DNA of 64,000 nucleotides from Candidatus Flexicrinis proximus (GCA_016712885.1 JADJQF010000003.1:372001-436000), one strand, 5' to 3'; shown: positions 25,043-33,288, numbered from the stretch's first letter. Notes: generated by a model from the letters alone, not told the origin. Made by a program: numbers and translations.

Positions 25043-25534
25043 GTGTTTTTTCCGACGGTGCGCGGCCAAAGTTTAGATGGTCGCTTGGTCACGATCCCGT
25101 TTGCGCTTGCTGGCGAATTTAATATCCTTCTCGTACTCTTTGAGCCGACCCACCAGTTTGCGATTCAGACCTGGCTCAAACCCCTCAAAGCAATCCGGCG
25201 TCAATACCAGCGGGTCCGGTTCTACGAAGTGCCAACCTTAGGCGTAATGAACGCGGATGATCAGGCGGCGCAGGATCGAATCCTGAAACAGTCCGTCGTG
25301 CTTGAGGATCAGCTTTCCCTTGAGACCGTTGTCACCATCTATGTGGAAAAAGAACGCTTCGCCAGATTACTTGATATCCCACACGAAGATAATCTGTACG
25401 TTTTCCTGGTGGACTGCGCGGGGGTCATCCTCTGGCGAACCGACGGAAACGCCAACCCACAAAAACTGGAGGAGCTGACCACGCTCCTTGACAGCGTAAC
25501 GCCACTGGACGAACCCTGGTGGATGCGGGATTAG
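25043..25534 (+). CDS. Thioredoxin-fold (redoxin-like) protein without a CxxC motif
   Basis: 163 residues from a GTG with GGAG nine bases upstream. The order F-P-T-V-R-G-Q-S-L-D-G-R, then a hydrophobic strand (F-N-I-L-L-V-L-F) and a late V-F-L-V-D-C-A-G-V-I-L-W-R segment fits a redoxin/Ybr/ATP10-like thioredoxin fold. The usual active-site CxxC after the first strand is replaced by F-E-P-T-H-Q, and only one Cys occurs in the whole protein, so it is unlikely to be a thiol oxidoreductase. No signal peptide. Function unknown. It lies between the terminator at 25 kb and the DUF971-pyr operon. Confidence 0.68.
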   Translation: MFFPTVRGQSLDGRLVTIPFALAGEFNILLVLFEPTHQFAIQTWLKPLKAIRRQYQRVRFYEVPTLGVMNADDQAAQDRILKQSVVLEDQLSLETVVTIYVEKERFARLLDIPHEDNLYVFLVDCAGVILWRTDGNANPQKLEELTTLLDSVTPLDEPWWMRD

Positions 25535-25547
25535 TCGAAATACTTTT

Positions 25548-25569
25548 GGGGCGCGGTTTTCCGCGCCCC
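25548..25569 (+). terminator. Strong GC-rich hairpin before the DUF971-pyr operon
   Basis: GGGGCGCGG (25548-25556) and CCGCGCCCC (25561-25569) form a perfect nine-base-pair stem with a TTTT loop. It comes 14 bases after the preceding stop and 19 before the next GTG. Only TTG follows, so it may be a weak terminator or an mRNA 5' structure controlling the pyr operon. Confidence 0.5.
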
Positions 25570-25588
25570 TTGCATGTAAGGAGGCGAT

Positions 25589-25924
25589 GTGACGATAGTA
25601 CATATCAGGCCAGCGGCCATTACACTGAACAAGACCGAGGGGGTATTGCAGATCTCCTGGTCGGACGGGGCGGAATGCCAGTATCCACTCAGCAACCTGC
25701 GCGAAGCTTGTCCATGCGTCGAGTGTCGCGGTGGTCACAGCAAAATGGGCCGCGAGTTTGACCCGGACGATATTCTCCGCTTGGTTCCCAAGCGCAGCTA
25801 CGCGGTGAAGTCGCTCGAAATCGTCGGCAATTACGCCCTGCAACCTATCTGGGATGACAGCCATTCGAGCGGTATTTATACGTTTGAATACCTGAGACGC
25901 CTTTGTCCATCGGAGGCTGAGTAG
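25589..25924 (+). CDS. DUF971 (gamma-butyrobetaine hydroxylase-like N-terminal) protein
   Basis: 111 residues from a GTG preceded by AAGGAGG. The family pattern is present: I-S-W-S-D-G near residue 25, L-R-E-A-C-P-C-V-E-C-R with three cysteines, and the end Y-A-L-Q-P-I-W-D-D-S-H-S-S-G-I-Y-T. DUF971 proteins bind a metal, probably zinc or an iron-sulphur cluster, and are linked to Fe-S maturation in some bacteria. The gene ends directly against the pyrB ATG and so is probably the first gene of the pyr operon; why it is there is unclear. Confidence 0.85.
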   Translation: MTIVHIRPAAITLNKTEGVLQISWSDGAECQYPLSNLREACPCVECRGGHSKMGREFDPDDILRLVPKRSYAVKSLEIVGNYALQPIWDDSHSSGIYTFEYLRRLCPSEAE

Positions 25925-26989
25925 ATGTCAGACGAAATCACCGATGTCCGCCCCTCCGCTCAGTTCCGTCATTTGTACACACCGCCAAGCATCGACGGCG
26001 TGTTTGAAGGCAAACATATCATTACAGTCGAGCAGTTCGCGGGAAGCGATCTTGAGACCGTGCTGAAAGTGGCCAAGACGTTGCGTGAGCGAGTTCTGAA
26101 GCGCGACCGGTCAGTTGTCGAGCTGTGTGCCGGGCGCATCATGGCATCCCTCTTCTACGAGGCCAGCACACGTACGGATATGTCGTTTCAGGCTGCTATG
26201 CGCCGATTGGGCGGCTCAGTCATTAGCGCGAGCAACGGTGTGCAGTTCTCATCTGTCTACAAAGGCGAGAACCTGGCCGATACGGTCAGGGCGGCAGGGT
26301 GCTTCGCAGACCTGATCGCGCTGCGGCACCCCGCCGAAGGCTCATCGTTCCAAGCGGCCTATTATCTGGATCGCCTCAACGAGCGGATCGAGAAGCCATG
26401 CGTTGTTGTGAGCGGGGGAGACGGCATCGGTGAACACCCGACCCAAGGGCTGCTCGACCTCTTCACGCTGGTTGATCAGAAGGGCTCACTGGATGGCCTT
26501 AACATCACCTTGGTCGGCGACCTCATGTTTGGACGGACTGTGCATTCTCTCGCCAAACTGATTGCGTTGTCTGCCGCCAAAGACACCAAACTGAATTTTG
26601 TGTCGCCGGCCTCGCTCAAGATGCCAGACACGGTCCTCGATTTCGTACACAAGCATGGGGTTGAGGTCTTCGAGACGTCCGACCTTAATGACGTTGTTGA
26701 CCAGACCGACGTGATCTACTGGACCCGCATCCAGCACGAGCGTTTCGCACGGCAGGCCGACTACGATGCTGTACGCGATCAGTTCATCATGACGCCAGCT
26801 GTGCTAAACCGGTTCAGGCGCGATGTCATACTCATGCATCCGCTCCCGCGTAAACACGAACTAGGGACACTTGCCGACCACGACATCCTGGATCAGAACA
26901 AGCGTACTGTCTACTTCCAACAGATGGAGAACGGAATGTATGTGAGAATGGCGCTGTTGGCCATGGTTCTGGGAGCCGACATTAGCTAA
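25925..26989 (+). CDS. pyrB: Aspartate carbamoyltransferase, catalytic chain
   Basis: 354 residues, longer than the usual ~310 because of about 40 N-terminal residues before the carbamoyl-phosphate domain. The motif F-Y-E-A-S-T-R-T (77-84) has Ala where the common form has Pro; the Ser-Thr-Arg-Thr residues that bind carbamoyl phosphate are intact. G-I-G-E-H-P-T-Q-G-L-L-D-L and the C-terminal M-H-P-L-P-R (substrate loop) are also present. It makes N-carbamoyl-aspartate, the committed step of pyrimidine synthesis. No pyrI-type regulatory chain is adjacent. The stop and the next ATG share one base (TAATG). Confidence 0.93.
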   Translation: MSDEITDVRPSAQFRHLYTPPSIDGVFEGKHIITVEQFAGSDLETVLKVAKTLRERVLKRDRSVVELCAGRIMASLFYEASTRTDMSFQAAMRRLGGSVISASNGVQFSSVYKGENLADTVRAAGCFADLIALRHPAEGSSFQAAYYLDRLNERIEKPCVVVSGGDGIGEHPTQGLLDLFTLVDQKGSLDGLNITLVGDLMFGRTVHSLAKLIALSAAKDTKLNFVSPASLKMPDTVLDFVHKHGVEVFETSDLNDVVDQTDVIYWTRIQHERFARQADYDAVRDQFIMTPAVLNRFRRDVILMHPLPRKHELGTLADHDILDQNKRTVYFQQMENGMYVRMALLAMVLGADIS

Positions 26990-28065
26990 TGCCAAACTTG
27001 GCTGCCTTGCCCGCACTCGTCGATCCGCACGTTCATTTGCGTGGGTTGGCCTGGGCGCATAAGGGCGACTTCACAACCGAGACCTCGGCAGCCGTCGCGG
27101 GTGGGTATTGGCTAGTCTGCGATATGCCGAACACAACGCCTGCTACGCTCGATCCTGTGGCACTGCAAACTAAACTCGACGCTGTAAGCGCAGAGGCCGT
27201 GTGTGATTGGGGTGTGTATTTTGGGGCAAGTGCAGCCGACAATACGTACACATATGACCGTGTTGCTGACGACGTCTGCGGCCTCAAAATGTTTTGCAAC
27301 GAGACGACGGGAAACCTGCTGATTGCGGATCCCCAGATGCGGGAAAAGCACTTTGCCGCCTGGACTTACGGAAAGCCGCTTGTGGTCCACGCGGAGGGGG
27401 AAACCGTCGCCGAGATTCTCTCCCTGGTTCGTAAGTACCGTCGCCAAACGCATTTCCTGCACATCAGTACAGCCTTCGAAATTGGATTGCTATCGGATGC
27501 AAAGAACGAAGGGTTGCCCATCACAGTTGGGGTGTGCCCGCATCATCTGTGGATGACAGAAGACGACGAACGAAGCCTGGGTGCGTTCGGGCGGATGAAA
27601 CCCGGACTGAAGTCCGCCGCTGATCGGGACGCGTTGTGGGGAGGGATCGAGTCTCGGGTTGTGGATATCGTTGAAAGTGACCATGCGCCTCACACGCGCG
27701 AGGAAAAGTCGAGCGCCGCACCGCCGTATGGTGTACCAGGGCTTGAAACGACGCTGCCGTTACTGCTTACCGCCGTCGCTGAAGGTCGCTTGAGCCTCAA
27801 TCGAGTGATCGAATTGGTGAGTTACGCGCCTTGCGCACTCTGGGGACTTACACCCCCTAAGGGGACTGGATGTATGGTTGACTTGGACGCAAAATACGTA
27901 TTTGATGCGTCGGAGACGCAGACGAAGTGCAAGTGGTCGCCGTTCGATGGAATGACACTGACCGGCCGAGTGCGGCAGACATTCATTCGGGGCGTAGAAG
28001 TATACGACGGTGAGCAGGTGAGGGCTCAACCGGGATTCGGGAAGAATGTATGGGCGAGACGCTAG
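26989..28065 (+). CDS. pyrC: Dihydroorotase, CAD-like type
   Basis: 358 residues. The first zinc ligands are in D-P-H-V-H-L-R-G (12-19). The bridging Lys is expected in G-L-K-M-F-C-N-E-T-T-G. Later ligands appear in V-V-H-A-E-G, C-P-H-H-L and E-S-D-H-A-P-H-T-R-E-E-K. The wording of the C-terminal half (G-V-P-G-L-E-T-T-L-P-L-L-L-T-A-V) closely resembles the dihydroorotase domain of animal CAD rather than E. coli PyrC. It cyclises carbamoyl-aspartate to dihydroorotate. It starts on the last base of pyrB and overlaps pyrD by 16 bases. Confidence 0.92.
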   Translation: MPNLAALPALVDPHVHLRGLAWAHKGDFTTETSAAVAGGYWLVCDMPNTTPATLDPVALQTKLDAVSAEAVCDWGVYFGASAADNTYTYDRVADDVCGLKMFCNETTGNLLIADPQMREKHFAAWTYGKPLVVHAEGETVAEILSLVRKYRRQTHFLHISTAFEIGLLSDAKNEGLPITVGVCPHHLWMTEDDERSLGAFGRMKPGLKSAADRDALWGGIESRVVDIVESDHAPHTREEKSSAAPPYGVPGLETTLPLLLTAVAEGRLSLNRVIELVSYAPCALWGLTPPKGTGCMVDLDAKYVFDASETQTKCKWSPFDGMTLTGRVRQTFIRGVEVYDGEQVRAQPGFGKNVWARR

Positions 28066-29165
28066 CCAGAATTGCTGATGAGGCATATGGACGCGTGGTG
28101 CGCCCTTTGATGTTCTTGACGCGGCCAGATACTGCACATGCGCTGACTATCCGCGCGTTAAGCCTGCTCGACTCGCTCCCGGCAGTCGCCCGTGCGCTGC
28201 AACCGAGGTTTGACGCATCCGAAGCGCTAATCACCGGAGGAGTGCAGCTTCCAGGACCGGTGATGGTGGCGGCCGGGTTGGTGAAAGGACACGGGTTTGA
28301 TGACGAGAACCGTGCCGTAGAGGCCGCGCATCACGCGAATATCATTCCTGGCTGGCGAACCATACCGATGCTTTGTGGACCCGTGGAGATCGGGTCATTT
28401 ACACGATTCCCTCGGATCGGCAACCCGCCGCCGGTGTTGTGGCGCGATGTGGCAACCCGATCGACGCAGAATCGGATCGGCTTACGTAATCCTGGAGCGA
28501 GGGCGGCATCTGTGTTTCTGAGTACGAACCGTCCCGCGGGACCATTCGGATTGAGTATCGCGACCACGCCAGGCGAGTCCGATCCGGTCAAGCAGAGTCA
28601 ACACGTGTCCGAGTCTATCGGCCTATTCCTGGAGCGCGGAGTAGTTCCCGCCTGGTTTACGATTAATCTCAGCTGTCCAAATACCGAAGACGACCCGCAG
28701 TCCAATCAGACTGAACAGCTCGCCCGGCAAGTGAGTGAAGCGGCGGTAGCTGCCGCAGGCGATGTCCCCGTATGGGTGAAGATTGGCCCGGACCTGAGCG
28801 ATCCCCAGTATCAAACACTTGTGGATACGTTTGATGCAACAGGTGTTAAGGCTGTCGTCGCCACAAATACGCTTGCGGCGCCGGTTGCGCAAACACAATT
28901 GTCAGGTGGGTTTGGCGGCGGACGTCTTTTCGAGCGGGCGTTGGCTGTTGTGGGTCGGCTACGCGCACTGCGTGAGCGACGCGAGTACAAGTTCGATATC
29001 ATCGGATGCGGCGGAGTCATGGACGGAAGATCACTCCGTTCATATACTGATGCGGGAGCCAAAGCCGTCCAGGTCTGGTCGGCACTGGTCTATCGAGGGC
29101 CATTTGCCCCAACGCGTATCGGGCGTGAAGCAATGGTTGACACAGGAGGAGAGCAAATTGTCTGA
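28050..29165 (+). CDS. pyrD: Dihydroorotate dehydrogenase with mixed class features
   Basis: 371 residues. The N-terminal ~45 residues (Y-G-R-V-V-R-P-L-M-F-L-T-R-P-D-T-A-H-A-L-T) look like the membrane-associated helical domain of class 2, quinone-dependent enzymes. The catalytic segment, however, reads N-L-S-C-P-N-T with Cys at about 209, where class 2 has Ser and class 1 has Cys. FMN-binding residues are visible in I-G-C-G-G-V-M-D-G and V-W-S-A-L-V-Y-R-G-P. It oxidises dihydroorotate to orotate. It overlaps pyrC (16 bases) and pyrE (8 bases). No pyrK-type electron-transfer subunit is adjacent, which favours quinone as acceptor. Confidence 0.9.
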   Translation: MGETLARIADEAYGRVVRPLMFLTRPDTAHALTIRALSLLDSLPAVARALQPRFDASEALITGGVQLPGPVMVAAGLVKGHGFDDENRAVEAAHHANIIPGWRTIPMLCGPVEIGSFTRFPRIGNPPPVLWRDVATRSTQNRIGLRNPGARAASVFLSTNRPAGPFGLSIATTPGESDPVKQSQHVSESIGLFLERGVVPAWFTINLSCPNTEDDPQSNQTEQLARQVSEAAVAAAGDVPVWVKIGPDLSDPQYQTLVDTFDATGVKAVVATNTLAAPVAQTQLSGGFGGGRLFERALAVVGRLRALRERREYKFDIIGCGGVMDGRSLRSYTDAGAKAVQVWSALVYRGPFAPTRIGREAMVDTGGEQIV

Positions 29166-29802
29166 GAAGAAGGCCAGAATTGCACAGGCACTGCTCTCGG
29201 CAGGCGTAGTTGGCTTTGTATTTGACTCGCCGCGCACTTTCAAATCCGGGCTTAAGTCGCCCGTCTATCTCGATAACCGAAAACTTCTTATGCATCCGGA
29301 AGCTTGGCACATGGTCATTGGCGAGCTGAAGGAAACCGTGGAGAGCCTTCGAATCACTCAGCCGGTGATTGCCGGGATCGAGACTGCTGGAATTCCGCAC
29401 AGCGCTGCACTCGCCTATGCAATGGGACTACCGACCGTTTTTGTGCGCAAACAGGCCAAGGAACACGGGCTTCAACAGCGCATAGAGGGCGGGGACGTGC
29501 GTGGTCGCGAGGTGGTATTAATTGAGGATCAGATCACTACTGGGGGCAGCAGCCTTAGCAGCGTATTTCCGCTGAGAGAGGCCGGGGCAACAGTCAATCA
29601 CTGCCTCGCGATCACCAGTTACGGTTTTGCCGAGTCCTCGCGGGCTTTTGCTGCGGCCGACGTAATCCCGCATGTGATGATCACGTTCGCCGACTTACTG
29701 CCGGAGATCCGAAGGGCGGGACTGCTCCCGGAAGAACGTGTTGCCGAAATTGAGCTATGGTTGACGGATCCGCTCGCCTGGGCGGCACAGAGGAACACAT
29801 GA
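29158..29802 (+). CDS. pyrE: Orotate phosphoribosyltransferase
   Basis: 214 residues from a TTG at 29158. This start is chosen because AGGAGGA (29144-29150) precedes it by seven bases and the family N-terminus (K-A-R-I-A-Q-A-L-L-S-A-G) follows at once; a much longer frame upstream runs through pyrD in another frame. The substrate segment F-K-S-G-L-K-S-P-V-Y-L-D-N-R and the PRPP loop V-L-I-E-D-Q-I-T-T-G-G-S-S (about 120-132) are present. The loop has E-D-Q where most have V-D-D-V. It forms OMP from orotate and PRPP. Confidence 0.9.
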   Translation: MSEKKARIAQALLSAGVVGFVFDSPRTFKSGLKSPVYLDNRKLLMHPEAWHMVIGELKETVESLRITQPVIAGIETAGIPHSAALAYAMGLPTVFVRKQAKEHGLQQRIEGGDVRGREVVLIEDQITTGGSSLSSVFPLREAGATVNHCLAITSYGFAESSRAFAAADVIPHVMITFADLLPEIRRAGLLPEERVAEIELWLTDPLAWAAQRNT

Positions 29803-30596
29803 ATGCTCAGTTGAAGTACGAACACCGTGTAGAGAGCATCAATTCCTTACTGTGTGTTGGGCTGGACACCGATGTAGAACGGTTACATGCTCCGTTTTGC
29901 GATGAACCATATCCTCAATTCGCCTTCAACAAACACATCATCGAACTCACGGCGCAGTACGCAGCAGCATTCAAGCCCAACATCGCGTTCTATGAAGGGC
30001 GCGGCGAAATCGGTTTGCGCGAACTGCGGATGACCGTTGAGTATCTCAGGACCAACTATCCCGACATCCTGACTATCTGTGATGCCAAGCGCGGCGACAT
30101 CAGCTCGACTAACGATGGTTACGTCCGGGCGATTTTCGATACGTTGGGCTTTGACGCGGTTACGCTGAACCCGTACTTGGGCGGAGAGGCGCTTAAACCG
30201 TTTCTGGAGCGTGAGGATAAGGCATGTATTATCCTATGCCGAACCTCAAACCCAGGGAGCGGCGAACTGCAGTCGCTGAAAGTGGAGGGTAAGCCGTTTT
30301 GGATGTTCGTGGCCGAGAAGGTGCGTGACCGCTGGAACGCACACGGCAACTGTATGTTGGTTATGGGCGCGACTTATCCTGACGAGCTTCGTGAAGTCCG
30401 GTCGATTGTCGGCGATATGACGCTCCTTGTGCCAGGAATCGGGACGCAAGGCGGGAGCGTGGAACAGACGGTCCAGCTCGGTAAGAATCGGCACGGCAAG
30501 GGACTGATCATAAACGCTAGTCGTGGCATACTCTACGCTGATAATCCATCCGAGTCTGCGCGACAATTGCGCGAGGCGATCAACCTATGCCGGTGA
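29799..30596 (+). CDS. pyrF: Orotidine 5'-phosphate decarboxylase, group 2
   Basis: 265 residues from the ATG at 29799 (ATGA overlap with pyrE; AGAGGA upstream). The group 2 pattern is clear: C-V-G-L-D-T-D, A-A-F-K-P-N-I-A-F-Y-E near residue 58, and the catalytic Asp-x-Lys in C-D-A-K-R-G-D-I-S-S-T. It closes the pathway by making UMP. Group 2 enzymes are the ~270-residue form found in mycobacteria and myxobacteria, longer than E. coli PyrF. Confidence 0.93.
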   Translation: MNAQLKYEHRVESINSLLCVGLDTDVERLHAPFCDEPYPQFAFNKHIIELTAQYAAAFKPNIAFYEGRGEIGLRELRMTVEYLRTNYPDILTICDAKRGDISSTNDGYVRAIFDTLGFDAVTLNPYLGGEALKPFLEREDKACIILCRTSNPGSGELQSLKVEGKPFWMFVAEKVRDRWNAHGNCMLVMGATYPDELREVRSIVGDMTLLVPGIGTQGGSVEQTVQLGKNRHGKGLIINASRGILYADNPSESARQLREAINLCR

Positions 30597-30599
30597 ACC

Positions 30600-31217
30600 G
30601 TGATTGATAGTATTCAGTGGCTCGGCTACGGCGGGTTCGTAATCCAAGGCACCCCCTTGATTTACATAAACCCGTGGCGGCTTTCCAGGGTGACGTTCCT
30701 CGCAGACATCATTCTGATCGGACACGGCCACTACGAGCACTTTTCTCCTTCGGACATCGAAAAGGTCCGAGGACCAAATACCCTCATCCTCACCAACTCA
30801 TTTGTGGCTGCACAAGTCCCCGGTGCCGAAGTCCTGCGCGAATATCAGAGCAGGGTAGTCGACCGCGTCCGTATCACTGCAATTCCAGCATACTCTCCAA
30901 CAAGCCCAGTTCATCGGCGTGAGGATGGCGGGCTGGGTTTTCTGATCTCAGTGAACCTCTACGACATATACTATGCAGGCGACACTCAGGTAACACCAGA
31001 AGTGCAGCGCGTTGCGCCCGACATAGCGATTCTGCCCATTGATGGAAATGGAACGATGGCGGTTGAAGAGGCCGCACTGCTTGTGCGGGAGATGCGGCCG
31101 CGCTACGTGATCCCGTGCAATTGGGGAGTGGGGGGAGTCACACAGGCCGACGCTGAACGGTTTGGCCGACTGGTCGGTGAGCGGTCTGAGGTTCGTATAC
31201 CAGTCATGCCGAAATAG
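30600..31217 (+). CDS. Metallo-beta-lactamase-fold hydrolase (UlaG-like)
   Basis: 205 residues from a GTG four bases after the pyrF stop. The fold begins I-Q-W-L-G-Y-G-G-F. The metal motif reads H-G-H-Y-E-H (42-47), so the Asp of the usual HxHxDH is Glu. A later Y-Y-A-G-D-T supplies the bridging Asp, and the C-terminal C-N-W segment replaces the usual final His motif. Such proteins are predicted Zn- or Mn-dependent hydrolases; the substrate is unknown. The altered ligand set means activity is not certain. It is probably the last gene of the pyr operon, followed by a terminator. Confidence 0.8.
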   Translation: MIDSIQWLGYGGFVIQGTPLIYINPWRLSRVTFLADIILIGHGHYEHFSPSDIEKVRGPNTLILTNSFVAAQVPGAEVLREYQSRVVDRVRITAIPAYSPTSPVHRREDGGLGFLISVNLYDIYYAGDTQVTPEVQRVAPDIAILPIDGNGTMAVEEAALLVREMRPRYVIPCNWGVGGVTQADAERFGRLVGERSEVRIPVMPK

Positions 31218-31241
31218 GTGAACTCAACCCGGTGGATAACG

Positions 31242-31278
31242 AAAAGCGCGAACGTCTCTCAAGTGCGCCCGCGCTTTT
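31242..31278 (+). terminator. Rho-independent terminator of the pyr operon
   Basis: AAAAGCGCG (31242-31250) pairs with CGCGCTTTT (31270-31278), with a 19-base loop and a T-run at the 3' side. It sits between the converging pyr operon and clpX. Confidence 0.65.
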
Positions 31279-31305
31279 TAGGGATCTAATCCAATGGATT
31301 ACTCG

Positions 31306-32625
31306 CTATGCTGCTGGCAACTCGCTCTTGGTACTCGAAGTGCTGGTTACACTTGCAGGAGGGAGAATCCGTTCCCATTCGACTACTGCTCCGCCATCCC
31401 CATAGAGCGAAGGCCGCGTCTTGCCGGCGATCGCTTCAGGCGTAATCAGCACCCGCCGTACGTCATCCCGGCCAGGGACTTCATACATCACGTCGAGTAG
31501 ACACTGCTCGATGATCGAACGGAGGCCACGTGCTCCCGTGTCACGCTTGATGCTGAGGTCGGCGGCGGCTACCAGCGCAAGAGGCTCAAATTCGAGTTCA
31601 ACGTCGTCCATCGACAGCAATTGCTGATACTGTTTGACCAACGCGTTGCGGGGTTCGGTCAAAATCCGGACGAGCGCTTCGCGGTCCAGGGCTTCGATAC
31701 TAACCACGACGGGGAGGCGCCCCACCATTTCAGGGATGAGGCCGCGGTGCATCAGGTCCTCTGGCGAGACTTCGCGCAAAAGGGCGCTGCGATCGCCAGT
31801 TGAATGGCTCTGGGCGCCGAAGCCCAGCGTGCCACGTGTGCCCAGCCGTTTGGCGATGACGTCTTCGATCCCCTCAAACGTCCCGCCGCAAATGAACAGG
31901 ATGTTTGTCGTGTCGATTTGCAGGAATTCCTGATGCGGGTGCTTGCGGCCGCCCTGCGGCGGAACATTGGCCAGGGTTCCTTCAACGATCTTAAGGAGGG
32001 CTTGCTGCACACCCTCGCCAGAAACATCTCGCGTAATCGATGGGTTGTCGTTGGACTTGCGCGCGATCTTATCGATTTCGTCGATATAGATGATTCCGCG
32101 CTGCGCACGCGCTATGTCGCCGTCCGCAGCCTGAATCAGGCGTAACAGGATATTCTCGACATCTTCGCCCACATAGCCTGCCTCGGTAAGCGCCGTGGCG
32201 TCAGCGATGCAGAATGGGACGTCAAGTACCCGTGCAAGGGTCCGGGCGAGGAGCGTCTTGCCACTCCCAGTCGGACCCAGCAGCAGAATGTTTGACTTCT
32301 CGATTTCGACGTTCTCGCCGTTCCCCTTACTCTTGAGGCGCTTGTAGTGGTTGTATACGGCGACGCTCAAGACGCGCTTTGCCTGATGCTGCCCGATGAC
32401 GTACTCGTCGAGGTGATTGACGATGTCGCGTGGGGACAGCACATCCAACTCCTCCAACGCCTGCTTCTCGCTGTCCGTATCCTCATCCAATAAGAGGTTA
32501 TGGCACAGCTCGACGCAGAAGTTGCAGATATAGATGTTCTCGGGACCAGCGATCAGCCGCTCGACTTCGTCATGGTGACGACCACAAAACGAGCAGCGAT
32601 GTGACGATTGTTTCTGTTGAGCCAC
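31306..32625 (-). CDS. clpX: ATP-dependent Clp protease ATP-binding subunit ClpX
   Basis: 439 residues from a GTG five bases after the clpP stop. The N-terminal zinc-binding domain has C11, C14, C34 and C37. The AAA+ module has Walker A G-P-T-G-S-G-K-T (117-124) and Walker B I-I-Y-I-D-E-I-D-K-I. The substrate-translocating pore loop is expected near V-G-E-D-V-E-N-I, and the C-terminal small domain has R-G-L-R-S-I-I-E. ClpX unfolds tagged proteins and feeds them to ClpP. The C-terminal ~40 residues are a Ser/Thr/Ala-rich tail. Confidence 0.96.
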   Translation of the reverse strand: MAQQKQSSHRCSFCGRHHDEVERLIAGPENIYICNFCVELCHNLLLDEDTDSEKQALEELDVLSPRDIVNHLDEYVIGQHQAKRVLSVAVYNHYKRLKSKGNGENVEIEKSNILLLGPTGSGKTLLARTLARVLDVPFCIADATALTEAGYVGEDVENILLRLIQAADGDIARAQRGIIYIDEIDKIARKSNDNPSITRDVSGEGVQQALLKIVEGTLANVPPQGGRKHPHQEFLQIDTTNILFICGGTFEGIEDVIAKRLGTRGTLGFGAQSHSTGDRSALLREVSPEDLMHRGLIPEMVGRLPVVVSIEALDREALVRILTEPRNALVKQYQQLLSMDDVELEFEPLALVAAADLSIKRDTGARGLRSIIEQCLLDVMYEVPGRDDVRRVLITPEAIAGKTRPSLYGDGGAVVEWERILPPASVTSTSSTKSELPAA

Positions 32626-32630
32626 ATTAG

Positions 32631-33251
32631 TTACTTCTTCCCGTTGCCCGAACCGTTGCTTTCGTTGACCTGCAGCACAGAGTCGATCAATCCATATTCT
32701 ACCGCCTGTTCGGCGCTAAAATAGATGTCGCGGTCGGTATCGCGCTCGATCTGCTCGATATCCTTACCTGTGTGCTTGACGAAGATCTGGTTCAGGCGGG
32801 TCTTCAGGCGGACGATTTCGTTGGCCTGAATGACGATATCGGTTGCCTGACCTTGCGCACCACCCAACGGCTGATGCATGTGGATAGTCGCATTCGGTAA
32901 TGCAAGTCGATAACCCTTTGTGCCCGCGGTGAGCAGAACGGTGCCGAAGCTGGCCGTCCAGCCAACAGCGGTCGTGCTTACCGGGGGATGCACCGCCTGC
33001 ATGGTGTCATAGATGGCCATACCCGCGTACACCACTCCGCCCGGAGAATTAATGTACATCTGGATGTTCTTCTCGGCGTCCTCACGATCTAGGAACAGCA
33101 GCTGTGCCACGATGAGATTGGCGACCTGGTCGTTCACGGGCATACCCATGAAAATGATGCGTTCTTTCAGCAAGAGCGAATAGATATCGTAGGCGCGTTC
33201 CCCGCGATTGCCCTGCTCAATTACCATTGGAACGATATTGTAGGCTTCCAT
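32631..33251 (-). CDS. clpP: ATP-dependent Clp protease proteolytic subunit ClpP
   Basis: 206 residues. The catalytic triad is S101 (T-A-S-F-G-T-V-L), H126 (I-H-M-H-Q-P-L-G-G) and D175 (D-T-D-R-D), with the family spacing. The residues before and after the Ser (G-W-T-A-S-F-G-T) differ a little from the common A-A-S-M-G-A. The N-terminus matches the usual V-P-M-V-I-E-Q start, so processing would remove only a few residues. It forms the peptidase chamber with ClpX. The Shine-Dalgarno sequence lies unusually far upstream, beyond a hairpin (see separate entry). Confidence 0.95.
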   Translation of the reverse strand: MEAYNIVPMVIEQGNRGERAYDIYSLLLKERIIFMGMPVNDQVANLIVAQLLFLDREDAEKNIQMYINSPGGVVYAGMAIYDTMQAVHPPVSTTAVGWTASFGTVLLTAGTKGYRLALPNATIHMHQPLGGAQGQATDIVIQANEIVRLKTRLNQIFVKHTGKDIEQIERDTDRDIYFSAEQAVEYGLIDSVLQVNESNGSGNGKK

Positions 33252-33260
33252 AGTGGGGTG

Positions 33261-33284
33261 GGGCGCGATCAGGCGCCCGCTCCT
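33261..33284 (-). promoter_or_regulatory. Hairpin between the clpP Shine-Dalgarno sequence and start codon
   Basis: On the minus strand an AGGAG (plus-strand 33280-33284) is followed by GGGCGC and GCGCCC arms (33273-33278 and 33261-33266) with a six-base loop, then nine bases to the ATG at 33251. Linear spacing is 28 bases; with the stem folded it falls to about ten. The stem may also act on tig-clpP coupling, as it lies in the 37-base gap. Confidence 0.5.
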
Positions 33285-33288
33285 TTCG

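Noticed and set aside
28819..29157. Long upstream extension of pyrE
   Set aside because: It reads through pyrD in another frame with no family similarity. The TTG at 29158 with AGGAGGA fits better.
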